Of a stretch of 7,062 bases of DNA, positions 1 through 5,175 are shown piece after piece (positions within the stretch are counted from its first letter, which is position 1; each line of letters starts with the position of its first letter). Source of the DNA: Firmicutes bacterium UBA1426 (GTDB taxonomy: Bacteria > Bacillota > Clostridia > Peptostreptococcales > Anaerovoracaceae); assembly GCA_002329675.1 (NCBI GenBank), contig DCUA01000235.1, positions 12,871 through 19,932 on the forward strand, read 5' to 3'. The position numbers and the translations under genes were made by a program. Below the pieces are notes generated by a model. It was given only the letters and a program-made list of their open reading frames with translations, was not told where the DNA came from and searched no databases.

Positions 1-32
1 AAAAAAATAAGCCGTATTTCTACGGCTTATTT
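1..32 (-). terminator. Intrinsic terminator of the M20 amidohydrolase gene
   Basis: On the minus strand a perfect 12-bp stem (positions 21-32 pairing with 5-16, core AAGCCGTA/TACGGCTT) closes a 4-nt loop at 17-20. The A-run at 1-7 is read as a U-tract, partly shared with the stem base. It lies about 30 bp after the TAG stop of the amidohydrolase gene and has the standard shape of a rho-independent terminator. The gene therefore ends a transcription unit here. Confidence 0.9.
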
Positions 33-61
33 GATCTGATCATATTCTGCTGTTCTGAGAA

Positions 62-1324
62 CTATTTGGCATCCAGTTTCAAAACGGCATTGAGCATTAC
101 TGTGGCTCCCGCTGTGCATTGCTCGGGGCTGGAATACTCGGGCTCGCAGTGAGACAATCCGTCCTTCGATACAACAAAGATCATGGTTGTCGGCATCATA
201 TAGCTTGCAAACTGGGCATCGTGGCCAGCGCCGGAGTTGATGTGCTGATACTTGACTCCGGACTCTTTAGCAGCCTCTTCCACAAATCCTACCAGTTCCT
301 TGTCCCAGTAAACCGTATCTCTTGCCCAGGCTTCTTTGATCTCGCACTTGCATCTGGCCCACTCTTTGGTTTCCAGGCTCTTTACGATTTCCATTACCTG
401 TTCTCTGACCTTTGGATCTTCGTGTCTGACATCCAGAGAGAACTCTACATAATCTGGAATTACTGTATGGACACAAGGATGGCAGAGGATCTCACCTGTG
501 GTGTAAACCAGCTCGGGTCGACCCAGTTTGTCGATTTCTTCATGGAGATAGCACAGAGCCAGCGCCGCAGCATGAAGGGCATCCTTTCTCTTATGCATCG
601 GGAAGGTTCCCGCATGGGCAGCCTGTCCGTAGAATTTGATCCGATAGTTGAACATTCCCAGTACGCAGTCAACTACGCCAACGTCGTTTCCTGCATCCTC
701 GAGGATCGGACCCTGCTCAATGTGGAGCTCAAACATGGCCTTATATTGATCCGGGTTCAATCTATATTTCTTATCGCCTTTATAGCCGGATGCTTCCAGA
801 GCTTCGCCAAAAGTCTTGGTGCCATCAAGGACGCTCTTGGAAGCCATCATGTTTTCATACTTAAAGTTCTTTGCGATCTGCGGGGGAAGATAGTCGTTGC
901 ATACGATACCGGAAACCATCATTGCCGGCGGATACAAGGAGCCTTCCTCATTGGTCCAGATCATTGCAGTCAAAGGATGCTTATGGGGAATGTTGTTTGC
1001 AACAACTGTCTCCAACACTTCCATCGCACCCATTACACCGAGAATACCGTCGTAGTTTCCGCCGTTTTTAACGGAATCCACATGGGAAGCCATAACGATC
1101 CTCTTGGCATCCGGGTCGGAACCGGGAATGGTCGCATACATATTCGCAACGTCGTCAACCTCGATGACAGCTCCGATGGCTTCCATCCGCTTCTTAAATT
1201 CGGCTCTTGCCATCAGCGCTTCCGGCGATAGGGAATATCTGGTAATCCCTCCGTGCCCTGCATCACCAAACTTGCTGAATGTTTTGATCTTGTCTTCCAT
1301 TCTCTTTACATCACAGGTAAACAT
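62..1324 (-). CDS. M20-family Zn-dependent amidohydrolase (N-carbamoyl-L-amino acid hydrolase / allantoate amidohydrolase type)
   Basis: A 420-residue cytosolic metallo-amidohydrolase of the hydantoinase/carbamoylase branch of the M20 family, a usual length for this branch. Known members hydrolyse N-carbamoyl amino acids, 3-ureidopropionate or allantoate, releasing ammonia and CO2. Candidate metal ligands and motifs are all present, numbered from the chosen start: ASHVDS with H81 and D83, bridging D92 in NYDG, TNEEG with E126/E127, H201 in HIEQGP, the HAGTFPM lid/dimer motif near 237-243, GAGHDA with H368/D369, and LSHCEPE with H392. No signal peptide is seen. The frame is open to an ATG at 1363, but that codon has no Shine-Dalgarno. 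The ATG at 1322-1324 is preceded by AGAAGGAG with 9 nt spacing, so I prefer it; the alternative adds 13 residues. Its closest neighbour is divergent, so it is probably monocistronic. Substrate cannot be told from sequence: no hydantoinase, allantoinase or permease gene lies in the window. Confidence 0.9.
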   Translation of the reverse strand: MFTCDVKRMEDKIKTFSKFGDAGHGGITRYSLSPEALMARAEFKKRMEAIGAVIEVDDVANMYATIPGSDPDAKRIVMASHVDSVKNGGNYDGILGVMGAMEVLETVVANNIPHKHPLTAMIWTNEEGSLYPPAMMVSGIVCNDYLPPQIAKNFKYENMMASKSVLDGTKTFGEALEASGYKGDKKYRLNPDQYKAMFELHIEQGPILEDAGNDVGVVDCVLGMFNYRIKFYGQAAHAGTFPMHKRKDALHAAALALCYLHEEIDKLGRPELVYTTGEILCHPCVHTVIPDYVEFSLDVRHEDPKVREQVMEIVKSLETKEWARCKCEIKEAWARDTVYWDKELVGFVEEAAKESGVKYQHINSGAGHDAQFASYMMPTTMIFVVSKDGLSHCEPEYSSPEQCTAGATVMLNAVLKLDAK

Positions 1325-1330
1325 ACTCTC

Positions 1331-1340
1331 ACACTCCTTC
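1331..1340 (-). promoter_or_regulatory. Shine-Dalgarno that decides the amidohydrolase start
   Basis: The minus strand reads AGAAGGAGTG here. AAGGAG ends 9 nt before the ATG at 1322-1324, while the upstream in-frame ATG at 1361-1363 follows CATAGATAGT, which has no anti-SD complementarity. This favours the shorter protein. Confidence 0.75.
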
Positions 1341-1394
1341 TGTACATAGCTAATAACTGACATACTATCTATGCGATATCGAAAATCAACACCA

Positions 1395-1407
1395 ACATCA
1401 TTGATGT
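1395..1407. repeat. 13-bp perfect palindrome in the amidohydrolase leader
   Basis: ACATCA-T-TGATGT is perfectly symmetric around one central base. It lies just downstream of the predicted amidohydrolase transcription start, a common place for a second operator half. The palindrome itself is directly visible; its role as a protein-binding site is inference. Confidence 0.35.
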
Positions 1408-1417
1408 CCGGTTTCCG

Positions 1418-1446
1418 CTATTAACAATGGTACCACTAATTGTCAA
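1418..1446 (-). promoter_or_regulatory. Candidate sigma-A promoter for the amidohydrolase gene
   Basis: The minus strand carries a perfect -35 TTGACA (1441-1446), a 17-bp spacer, then TAATAG (1418-1423) as a weak -10 with 3 of 6 matches. Transcription would start near 1411, leaving a leader of about 87 nt before the preferred ATG. An alternative on the same strand is GTGACA, 17 bp, TAGATT a little further upstream. The -10 is poor, so this is a candidate only. Confidence 0.4.
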
Positions 1447-1448
1447 TA
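1419..1448. promoter_or_regulatory. Inverted repeat, candidate operator over the amidohydrolase promoter
   Basis: TATTAACAAT at 1419-1428 and ATTGTCAATA at 1439-1448 form 10-bp arms with one mismatch, separated by 10 bp. Centre-to-centre spacing of the arms is 20 bp, about two helical turns, as expected for a dimeric repressor. The repeat spans most of the candidate -35/-10 interval, so binding would block the promoter. No regulator gene is in the window. It also overlaps a plus-strand TATAAT (1447-1452) that lacks a well-spaced -35. Confidence 0.4.
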
Positions 1449-1521
1449 TAATCTAGACCACATTTTCATTTTGTCACTTTTTTAGATTTTCTTAACCTTT
1501 ACTGCCTTATACCCTTAAGTA

Positions 1522-1549
1522 ACAACTTCTCATGATTTCTCATAAGATA
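1522..1549 (+). promoter_or_regulatory. Candidate sigma-K-like sporulation promoter for the DUF4489-like gene
   Basis: AC (1522-1523), a 17-bp gap, then CATAAGATA (1541-1549) fits the loose sigma-K pattern AC-N16/17-CATAnnnTA. A start near 1556 would give a leader of about 40 nt before the plus-strand ATG. I found no convincing sigma-A pair at suitable spacing closer to the gene. The motif carries little information and could occur by chance. Confidence 0.25.
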
Positions 1550-1581
1550 CCAAGAGAATTTATTTCTCTGATACGACGAAT

Positions 1582-1590
1582 AAAGGAGAA
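1582..1590 (+). promoter_or_regulatory. Shine-Dalgarno of the DUF4489-like gene
   Basis: AAAGGAGAA ends 6 nt before the ATG at 1597-1599, near-ideal spacing. It supports this start and expression of the gene. Confidence 0.8.
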
Positions 1591-1596
1591 GCATAA

Positions 1597-2157
1597 ATGG
1601 AATATGCAAGAGATGGAGTGTGCCTGCGCTTCCACGGGGACTGGGATGAAGTGGAAAAATGCCGGCATAACCAGAATAAAGTCATCTTAGAATGTGGTCA
1701 TCATCCCCAGGATGCCATATTTGAAGTAGATGACGGTGAGGTTGAAGAAGATCAGGTATTTGAACTGGATCGAGTGAGAATTGACACGACCTGCTTAAAA
1801 AAGCCAATCGTTAAAATCGAATTCTCAAGCCTGATCGTTTTTGAAGCAGAAGATGAAGAAGGTGACGAACATGAAGTGGAAGTAGATCTTTTATTCAAAT
1901 TGAATAGGATCTGCAACGGCTTTGAAGAAACCATCCAGACATGGCGGTATTTAAAAGAATACGATATTGAGAATGACATTGATGAACTTGAAGTAGAGAT
2001 CAGTGAACCATTTACTGTTACCTTCTGCGATCGGGCTTGCCCCGGTTGCTGTGAGTATAAAATGGTCGTCGAAGGAAGAGATTTTGAGGGAGAATTCGAA
2101 TTTCTGAGAGTTGTAAAGCCCGACTTAAGCGCTCTCGCAGTGGGTCTTTGCGACTAG
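1597..2157 (+). CDS. Acidic, cysteine-rich DUF4489-like protein of unknown function
   Basis: A 186-residue protein whose motif order matches my recollection of the clostridial DUF4489 family. It shows ILECG (30-34), a core of IDTTCLKKP and IEFSS (62-78), FKLNRIC (100-106), a Trp at 116, and a C-terminal FCDRACPGCCEY block (143-154). The family is unknown in function; some members resemble surface or spore-coat proteins in their beta-rich, Cys-containing cores. Oddities: by my count about 49 of 186 residues are Asp or Glu against about 19 Lys or Arg, a strongly negative protein, with acid-rich stretches at 43-58, 83-97 and 121-137. There are ten cysteines, including CPGCC. No signal peptide or membrane segment is visible. 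It is the only plus-strand gene, has its own ribosome binding site and a following hairpin, and is probably monocistronic. The acidic stretches could bind calcium or other cations and the cysteines could cross-link or bind metal, but that is inference. Family assignment is moderate; the gene itself is secure. Confidence 0.8.
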   Translation: MEYARDGVCLRFHGDWDEVEKCRHNQNKVILECGHHPQDAIFEVDDGEVEEDQVFELDRVRIDTTCLKKPIVKIEFSSLIVFEAEDEEGDEHEVEVDLLFKLNRICNGFEETIQTWRYLKEYDIENDIDELEVEISEPFTVTFCDRACPGCCEYKMVVEGRDFEGEFEFLRVVKPDLSALAVGLCD

Positions 2158-2179
2158 AGAAACGCTCCCCTATGTATAA

Positions 2180-2214
2180 ATGCACCCCTTCGAAAGGGGT
2201 GCATACTAATTTTT
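2180..2214. terminator. Shared terminator hairpin between convergent genes
   Basis: An 11-bp perfect stem (2180-2190 with 2194-2204, core GCACCCCTT/AAGGGGTGC) closes a 3-nt loop. On the plus strand it is followed by TACTAATTTTT, an interrupted U-tract. On the minus strand it is followed by TTTATA, a short one. It sits between the stop of the DUF4489-like gene and the stop of the deacetylase gene, so it probably serves both, better for the plus strand. Confidence 0.75.
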
Positions 2215-2218
2215 GAAC

Positions 2219-3289
2219 CTATCTGGCAGTATTGGCATTCAGGATGTCCTCCACAGTCACCCCGTACATCCCGGCGATGCTGGTCAAAGTATCCCCTTTT
2301 TTCACCGTATGGATCGTGACATTGCCCGGTGAGGAGGAACGGGGAACCATATCGTTGACTTTAACAAGCTTGTACCCGTCCTTTCGCAGGCCTTCAATGA
2401 TATCCGGAAGGGCGTTTACTGTCTGATAACCACCCACATGCATGAGGACGATTCCTTTATCCGTGGCATTGGAGAGGATCCTGTCCGTCAGATATTGTGC
2501 TGTAACCTTTACTCCATTTCGCTCTTCCATCCAGTCCAGACTGTCAATGGTCCACATTACAGTATATGGATAGCCTTGTTCAGCCAGTATCTTCAATACC
2601 CGACTGTCATACTCGCCAAAAGGCGGACGGAACAGATAAGGTCTGTACCCTGTGGCTTCTTCTATGAGCTTTGTAGAGGTTATCATCTCATTGCGGATCT
2701 CCGCTTCTGTCATTTCCTTCATGTGACCATGGGTCAGGGAATGGTTTTCCGTGCTGTGACCTCTCTTCAATATTTCTTTGGCCAGCTCAGGATGGTCCTC
2801 CGCCCATCTGCCGCGCAGGAAAAAGGTAGATTTCACCTGATAGTCATCCAATACATCTAACAAATCAATCGTCTGATCGTAAAGCCATCCCGCGTCAAAT
2901 GTTAAAGCTATCTGCTTTTCCATTGAAGGCAGAACAGCGGATTTAATGACTATGGATTCCTTTGCTGCGCTTCCGCCGGAAACAGGTATCGTCAGCTGTT
3001 CGCCAACATAAATCATGTATTTATCAGGTTTTTCCGCTGATCCCGGATCCGGTTCTTCAGCCGGCTCTTCCTGCTGACCCGGCTCCTCTGCAGGCTCTTC
3101 CTGTGGGTCCGGCTCTGTGACTGGTTCTTCTTGTGATGGCGGAAGCACTGTGCCGGGATCCTCTCCGTTAAGCTCACCATCATTATCGAAGAGCCAGCCG
3201 GAATTGATCACTCCAAATACGAGAACGCCTACAGCAAGCAAACCGATGATCAATGTAATATATTTTTTCACTTTTATATTCAATTTCAT
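2219..3289 (-). CDS. Membrane-anchored NodB-type polysaccharide deacetylase with LysM sequence
   Basis: A 356-residue extracytoplasmic enzyme expected to remove acetyl groups from GlcNAc or MurNAc in peptidoglycan or a related glycan (carbohydrate esterase family 4). Residues 8-30 form a basic-then-hydrophobic signal anchor. Residues 48-85 are a Pro/Glu-rich linker with three 10-residue repeats. The NodB domain spans about 125-315: TFDAG (130-134, catalytic D132), H183 and H187 in HSLTH, RPPFG (221-225), DSLDW (249-253) and LMH with H284. The usual second Asp of TFDDG is Ala133, so one metal ligand is missing. Residues 326-356 are the first half of a LysM glycan-binding domain and the protein stops before its usual end; residues 91-103 resemble the missing second half. 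Start: AGGAG lies only 2 nt before this ATG, while an in-frame TTG at codon 3 (3281-3283) has 8 nt spacing, so a TTG start is possible. It has its own leader and candidate promoter downstream of the GH18 gene. Confidence 0.9.
   Translation of the reverse strand: MKLNIKVKKYITLIIGLLAVGVLVFGVINSGWLFDNDGELNGEDPGTVLPPSQEEPVTEPDPQEEPAEEPGQQEEPAEEPDPGSAEKPDKYMIYVGEQLTIPVSGGSAAKESIVIKSAVLPSMEKQIALTFDAGWLYDQTIDLLDVLDDYQVKSTFFLRGRWAEDHPELAKEILKRGHSTENHSLTHGHMKEMTEAEIRNEMITSTKLIEEATGYRPYLFRPPFGEYDSRVLKILAEQGYPYTVMWTIDSLDWMEERNGVKVTAQYLTDRILSNATDKGIVLMHVGGYQTVNALPDIIEGLRKDGYKLVKVNDMVPRSSSPGNVTIHTVKKGDTLTSIAGMYGVTVEDILNANTAR
3044..3133 (-). repeat. Three imperfect 30-bp tandem repeats coding a Pro/Glu linker
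   Basis: Deacetylase residues 53-82 are three 10-residue units: QEEPVTEPDP, QEEPAEEPGQ and QEEPAEEPDP. The DNA repeats with the same 30-bp period. It links the membrane anchor to the catalytic domain, and such linkers commonly span the cell wall. Repeat number may vary between strains through slippage. Confidence 0.8.
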
Positions 3290-3320
3290 CTCTCCTACTG
3301 AACAAACTTTTTTTTGTCAA

Positions 3321-3359
3321 ATAAAAAATTTATAGACAAGAGCGGCTCCTGTCTATAAA
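3321..3359 (-). terminator. Terminator after the GH18-SLH gene, also a hairpin in the deacetylase leader
   Basis: On the minus strand TGTCTATAAA/TTTATAGACA arms (3350-3359 and 3329-3338) form a perfect 10-bp stem. It is extended past one mismatch by GAGC/GCTC, and followed by AATTTTTTATT. It is 57 bp past the GH18 stop. A TATAAT promoter lies immediately upstream at 3361-3389, so its transcript would start within this hairpin. Confidence 0.8.
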
Positions 3360-3360
3360 C

Positions 3361-3389
3361 ATTATACAGTGTAACGAGAGATGTGTCGA
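3361..3389 (-). promoter_or_regulatory. Candidate sigma-A promoter for the deacetylase gene
   Basis: The minus strand reads TCGACA (3384-3389, 5 of 6 matches to TTGACA), exactly 17 bp, then a perfect TATAAT (3361-3366). The predicted start is near 3354, about 65 nt before the deacetylase ATG. It is the best-scoring promoter I can see in the window. A second, weaker pair (TTGACA at 3414-3419, 18 bp, TACTAT) overlaps the GH18 stop. Confidence 0.6.
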
Positions 3390-3415
3390 ATAGTAAGAAT
3401 ATCCAACGAAACCTG

Positions 3416-5086
3416 TCAAATAGAGAGAATCCTTGCAAGCTCACTCATCATCACTGTCATTTGACTGCGAGAGAGTGGTTCCTTCGGTCGAAAGCTGCCA
3501 TCTCCAAATCCGGCGACAATACCCATCTTGCTTGCCTGGCTGATAGCCTGCCAGGACCAGGGGTTACGTTCTTTGCTGACATCAGTATAATCTGCCTGTT
3601 GACCCTTACTCACAGCCGGCTGACCCTTCCCCCCTTCCGGTGGATCTATCCCTATAATCGAATGGTTGTCCAGTACATTTTGCAGCATTACAGCCATCTG
3701 CTCTCTGGTGATCAGGGTTTCCGGCTCAAAAAGATCTTCCGAAACGCCGTTAACGATATTGTAATGTCTTGCTGTATCAATTTCTCCTTGCGCCCAATGT
3801 CCGGAAGTGTCTGCAAATGCTGCTTTCCGGTCCGGATCTGCGGGCAGATTCAGCAGTCGAACCAGCATGGCCGCAGCTTCGGCGCGGGTAAGGGACCGTT
3901 CGGGTTCAAACGAAGTTTGCGTCACTCCCATGACCCAACTCCTCTTATATGCCTTTAATATGTAATCACGTGCCCAATGATTTCCCACATCGCTGAACCT
4001 GCATCCATTCAACCACAACCTGTAATAGTCCCATGTGTCTGCAGTCTCCTGTCCCAGGCTCCAGCTTCCTGTGCCTTTGATGTCATATTTTTCGATCAGA
4101 AGCAGCTTCTGTTTAATGGAGCGTTCATTTTCAAACCAAATAGTATATGTACCGGCATCGATCGGTTTTCCTCCGATCATCGGTTTTTTATCCTTTTCCT
4201 TCACCGTTATGGTTGCATAAGGGGTCGCAGTTAACTCGTCAAAAGTAACCTTACCATTATATTGCTGAACCAGGGCCTCCACTTCCATATTGCCGATACC
4301 AGCCCCCTGCGGGAAGCCGCCGTCATCCTTCCATATGCGGCCGTAAAAAGGGATCCCAAGCACGATCTTCTCTTTTGGTACCTTGCCGAGTGCATACTGG
4401 ATGGATTTTTCCGCCAATCCCAGGCTGGCTATGGTCCCTGGTTCGCCACCCTGATAGTGTTCATCGTAAGCCATGATCATCAGATAATCGCCGTGGGTTC
4501 CCAGTCCATTATAGTCGTAGGATCCTTTCCACCCGGTGGTGATATCGTAAGGATTGGCAGCCACAGATACAGCAACGGTTTTTTCATTCCCAAGCTTTTC
4601 TTTAAGCAGTCGAATGAAATCCGTGTGCTGATCGCGTTCCTTTTCAGTAAGGTTTTCCAGATCCACATTGACGCCATCCAGATCAAATTCCTTAATAGCA
4701 TCTGCGATCTGCTCAGCCAGTTCCTCCCTCTCTTTAAGAGCTGCTTGTCCCAGCTCCCTGTCCCAGTGATTGCTCAAAAATGGTACAACCGAAACGCCCC
4801 TTCTATGCATTTCACTGATAAAAGCCGGATCCACAGCCGGGGTCAGGGCCAGGCTCCCATCCTTTCTTAAATTGAAGTAGTTGGGCGAGATCTCGTCGAT
4901 GCTGTCATTGGTCCGATCCATATGCTGGACATAGGACCCTGAACTCCCGAAATATACGTAAGACATATTATGGCGCAGGCTCGTTTCCGATGGAGATCCA
5001 GCGGATGAAGGAATTATGGTCTGCCATACCAGACAGAGCAGAAGGATAACAGGAATGCATTTCAATATCATTCTTTTCAGATACAT
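3416..5086 (-). CDS. Secreted GH18 glycosidase with three C-terminal S-layer homology domains
   Basis: A 556-residue exported enzyme. Residues 1-29 are a signal peptide (basic start, hydrophobic 7-20, cleavage likely after PSSA). Residues about 40-358 are a GH18 TIM barrel with the signature DGVNVDLE (137-144); E144 is the expected acid/base catalyst, followed by MAYDEH (205-210), GIPFYGR (244-250) and the barrel-closing W342. The arrangement resembles spore-lytic N-acetylglucosaminidases of the YaaH/SleL type and chitinase-like proteins, but no LysM is present here. Three SLH domains follow at about 363-405, 424-466 and 500-545, anchoring to secondary cell-wall polymer. SLH1 keeps the TRAE binding motif, SLH2 has TREQ and SLH3 SRSQ, and a Gly/Pro-rich linker (481-499) separates SLH2 from SLH3. 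Likely role: cutting peptidoglycan or a related beta-1,4-GlcNAc glycan at the cell surface. AAGGGGG lies 7 nt before the ATG but inside a hairpin. It follows the ligase gene by 89 bp and may be co-transcribed with it. Confidence 0.92.
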   Translation of the reverse strand: MYLKRMILKCIPVILLLCLVWQTIIPSSAGSPSETSLRHNMSYVYFGSSGSYVQHMDRTNDSIDEISPNYFNLRKDGSLALTPAVDPAFISEMHRRGVSVVPFLSNHWDRELGQAALKEREELAEQIADAIKEFDLDGVNVDLENLTEKERDQHTDFIRLLKEKLGNEKTVAVSVAANPYDITTGWKGSYDYNGLGTHGDYLMIMAYDEHYQGGEPGTIASLGLAEKSIQYALGKVPKEKIVLGIPFYGRIWKDDGGFPQGAGIGNMEVEALVQQYNGKVTFDELTATPYATITVKEKDKKPMIGGKPIDAGTYTIWFENERSIKQKLLLIEKYDIKGTGSWSLGQETADTWDYYRLWLNGCRFSDVGNHWARDYILKAYKRSWVMGVTQTSFEPERSLTRAEAAAMLVRLLNLPADPDRKAAFADTSGHWAQGEIDTARHYNIVNGVSEDLFEPETLITREQMAVMLQNVLDNHSIIGIDPPEGGKGQPAVSKGQQADYTDVSKERNPWSWQAISQASKMGIVAGFGDGSFRPKEPLSRSQMTVMMSELARILSI

Positions 5087-5089
5087 AAT

Positions 5090-5130
5090 CGAGCCCCCTT
5101 TTCCTGTACTTTACAAGATAAGGAGGCTCG
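5090..5130 (-). promoter_or_regulatory. Hairpin sequestering the GH18 ribosome binding site
   Basis: In minus-strand RNA, CGAGCCUCCUU (5130-5120) pairs along its full 11 nt with AAGGGGGCUCG (5100-5090), counting one G-U pair. After a single A-A mismatch an inner 7-bp helix (5118-5112 with 5108-5102) is closed by an AAG triloop. The 3' arm contains the AAGGGGG Shine-Dalgarno, 7 nt before the GH18 ATG. No U-tract follows on either strand, so it is not an ordinary terminator. It should limit translation unless melted or bound. Confidence 0.6.
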
Positions 5131-5175
5131 TAACAATCGGTAAATACTGCCAGTCCAATAATCCGCTGCCCGGCA

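Noticed and set aside
119..1231. A 370-codon open frame on the plus strand opposite the amidohydrolase
   Set aside because: It is antisense to a gene with complete M20 motifs, has no ribosome binding site, and its translation shows no domain-like pattern. It is an effect of codon bias in the real gene.
1325..1363. N-terminal extension of the amidohydrolase to the ATG at 1363
   Set aside because: There is no Shine-Dalgarno at 1363, and the strong AAGGAG inside the extension is correctly placed for the ATG at 1324. It is kept as an alternative only.
1421..1452. Plus-strand promoter TTAACA ... TATAAT
   Set aside because: Both boxes are good, but the spacer is 20 bp, too long for a sigma-A promoter, and the bases are better explained by the inverted repeat.
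2195..2218. Possible remnant of the LysM tail after the deacetylase stop (in-frame VQKLV)
   Set aside because: It resembles the end of a LysM, but the stretch between the NAN motif and it is too short for the fold, and it runs into the terminator hairpin. Five residues are not enough to call a nonsense mutation.
3292..3320. Promoter with TTGACA at 3315-3320 for the deacetylase
   Set aside because: The -10 position would coincide with the Shine-Dalgarno and leave no leader; no -10-like sequence is present.
3383..4870. Plus-strand open frames opposite the GH18 gene (3383-3958, 3977-4234, 4262-4870)
   Set aside because: They are antisense to a gene with full GH18 and SLH motifs, lack ribosome binding sites and show no recognisable domains.
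5090..5130. Terminator between the ligase and GH18 genes
   Set aside because: The stem is strong but is not followed by a U-tract on either strand, and it ends 3 nt from the GH18 ATG, so sequestration of the ribosome binding site explains it better.
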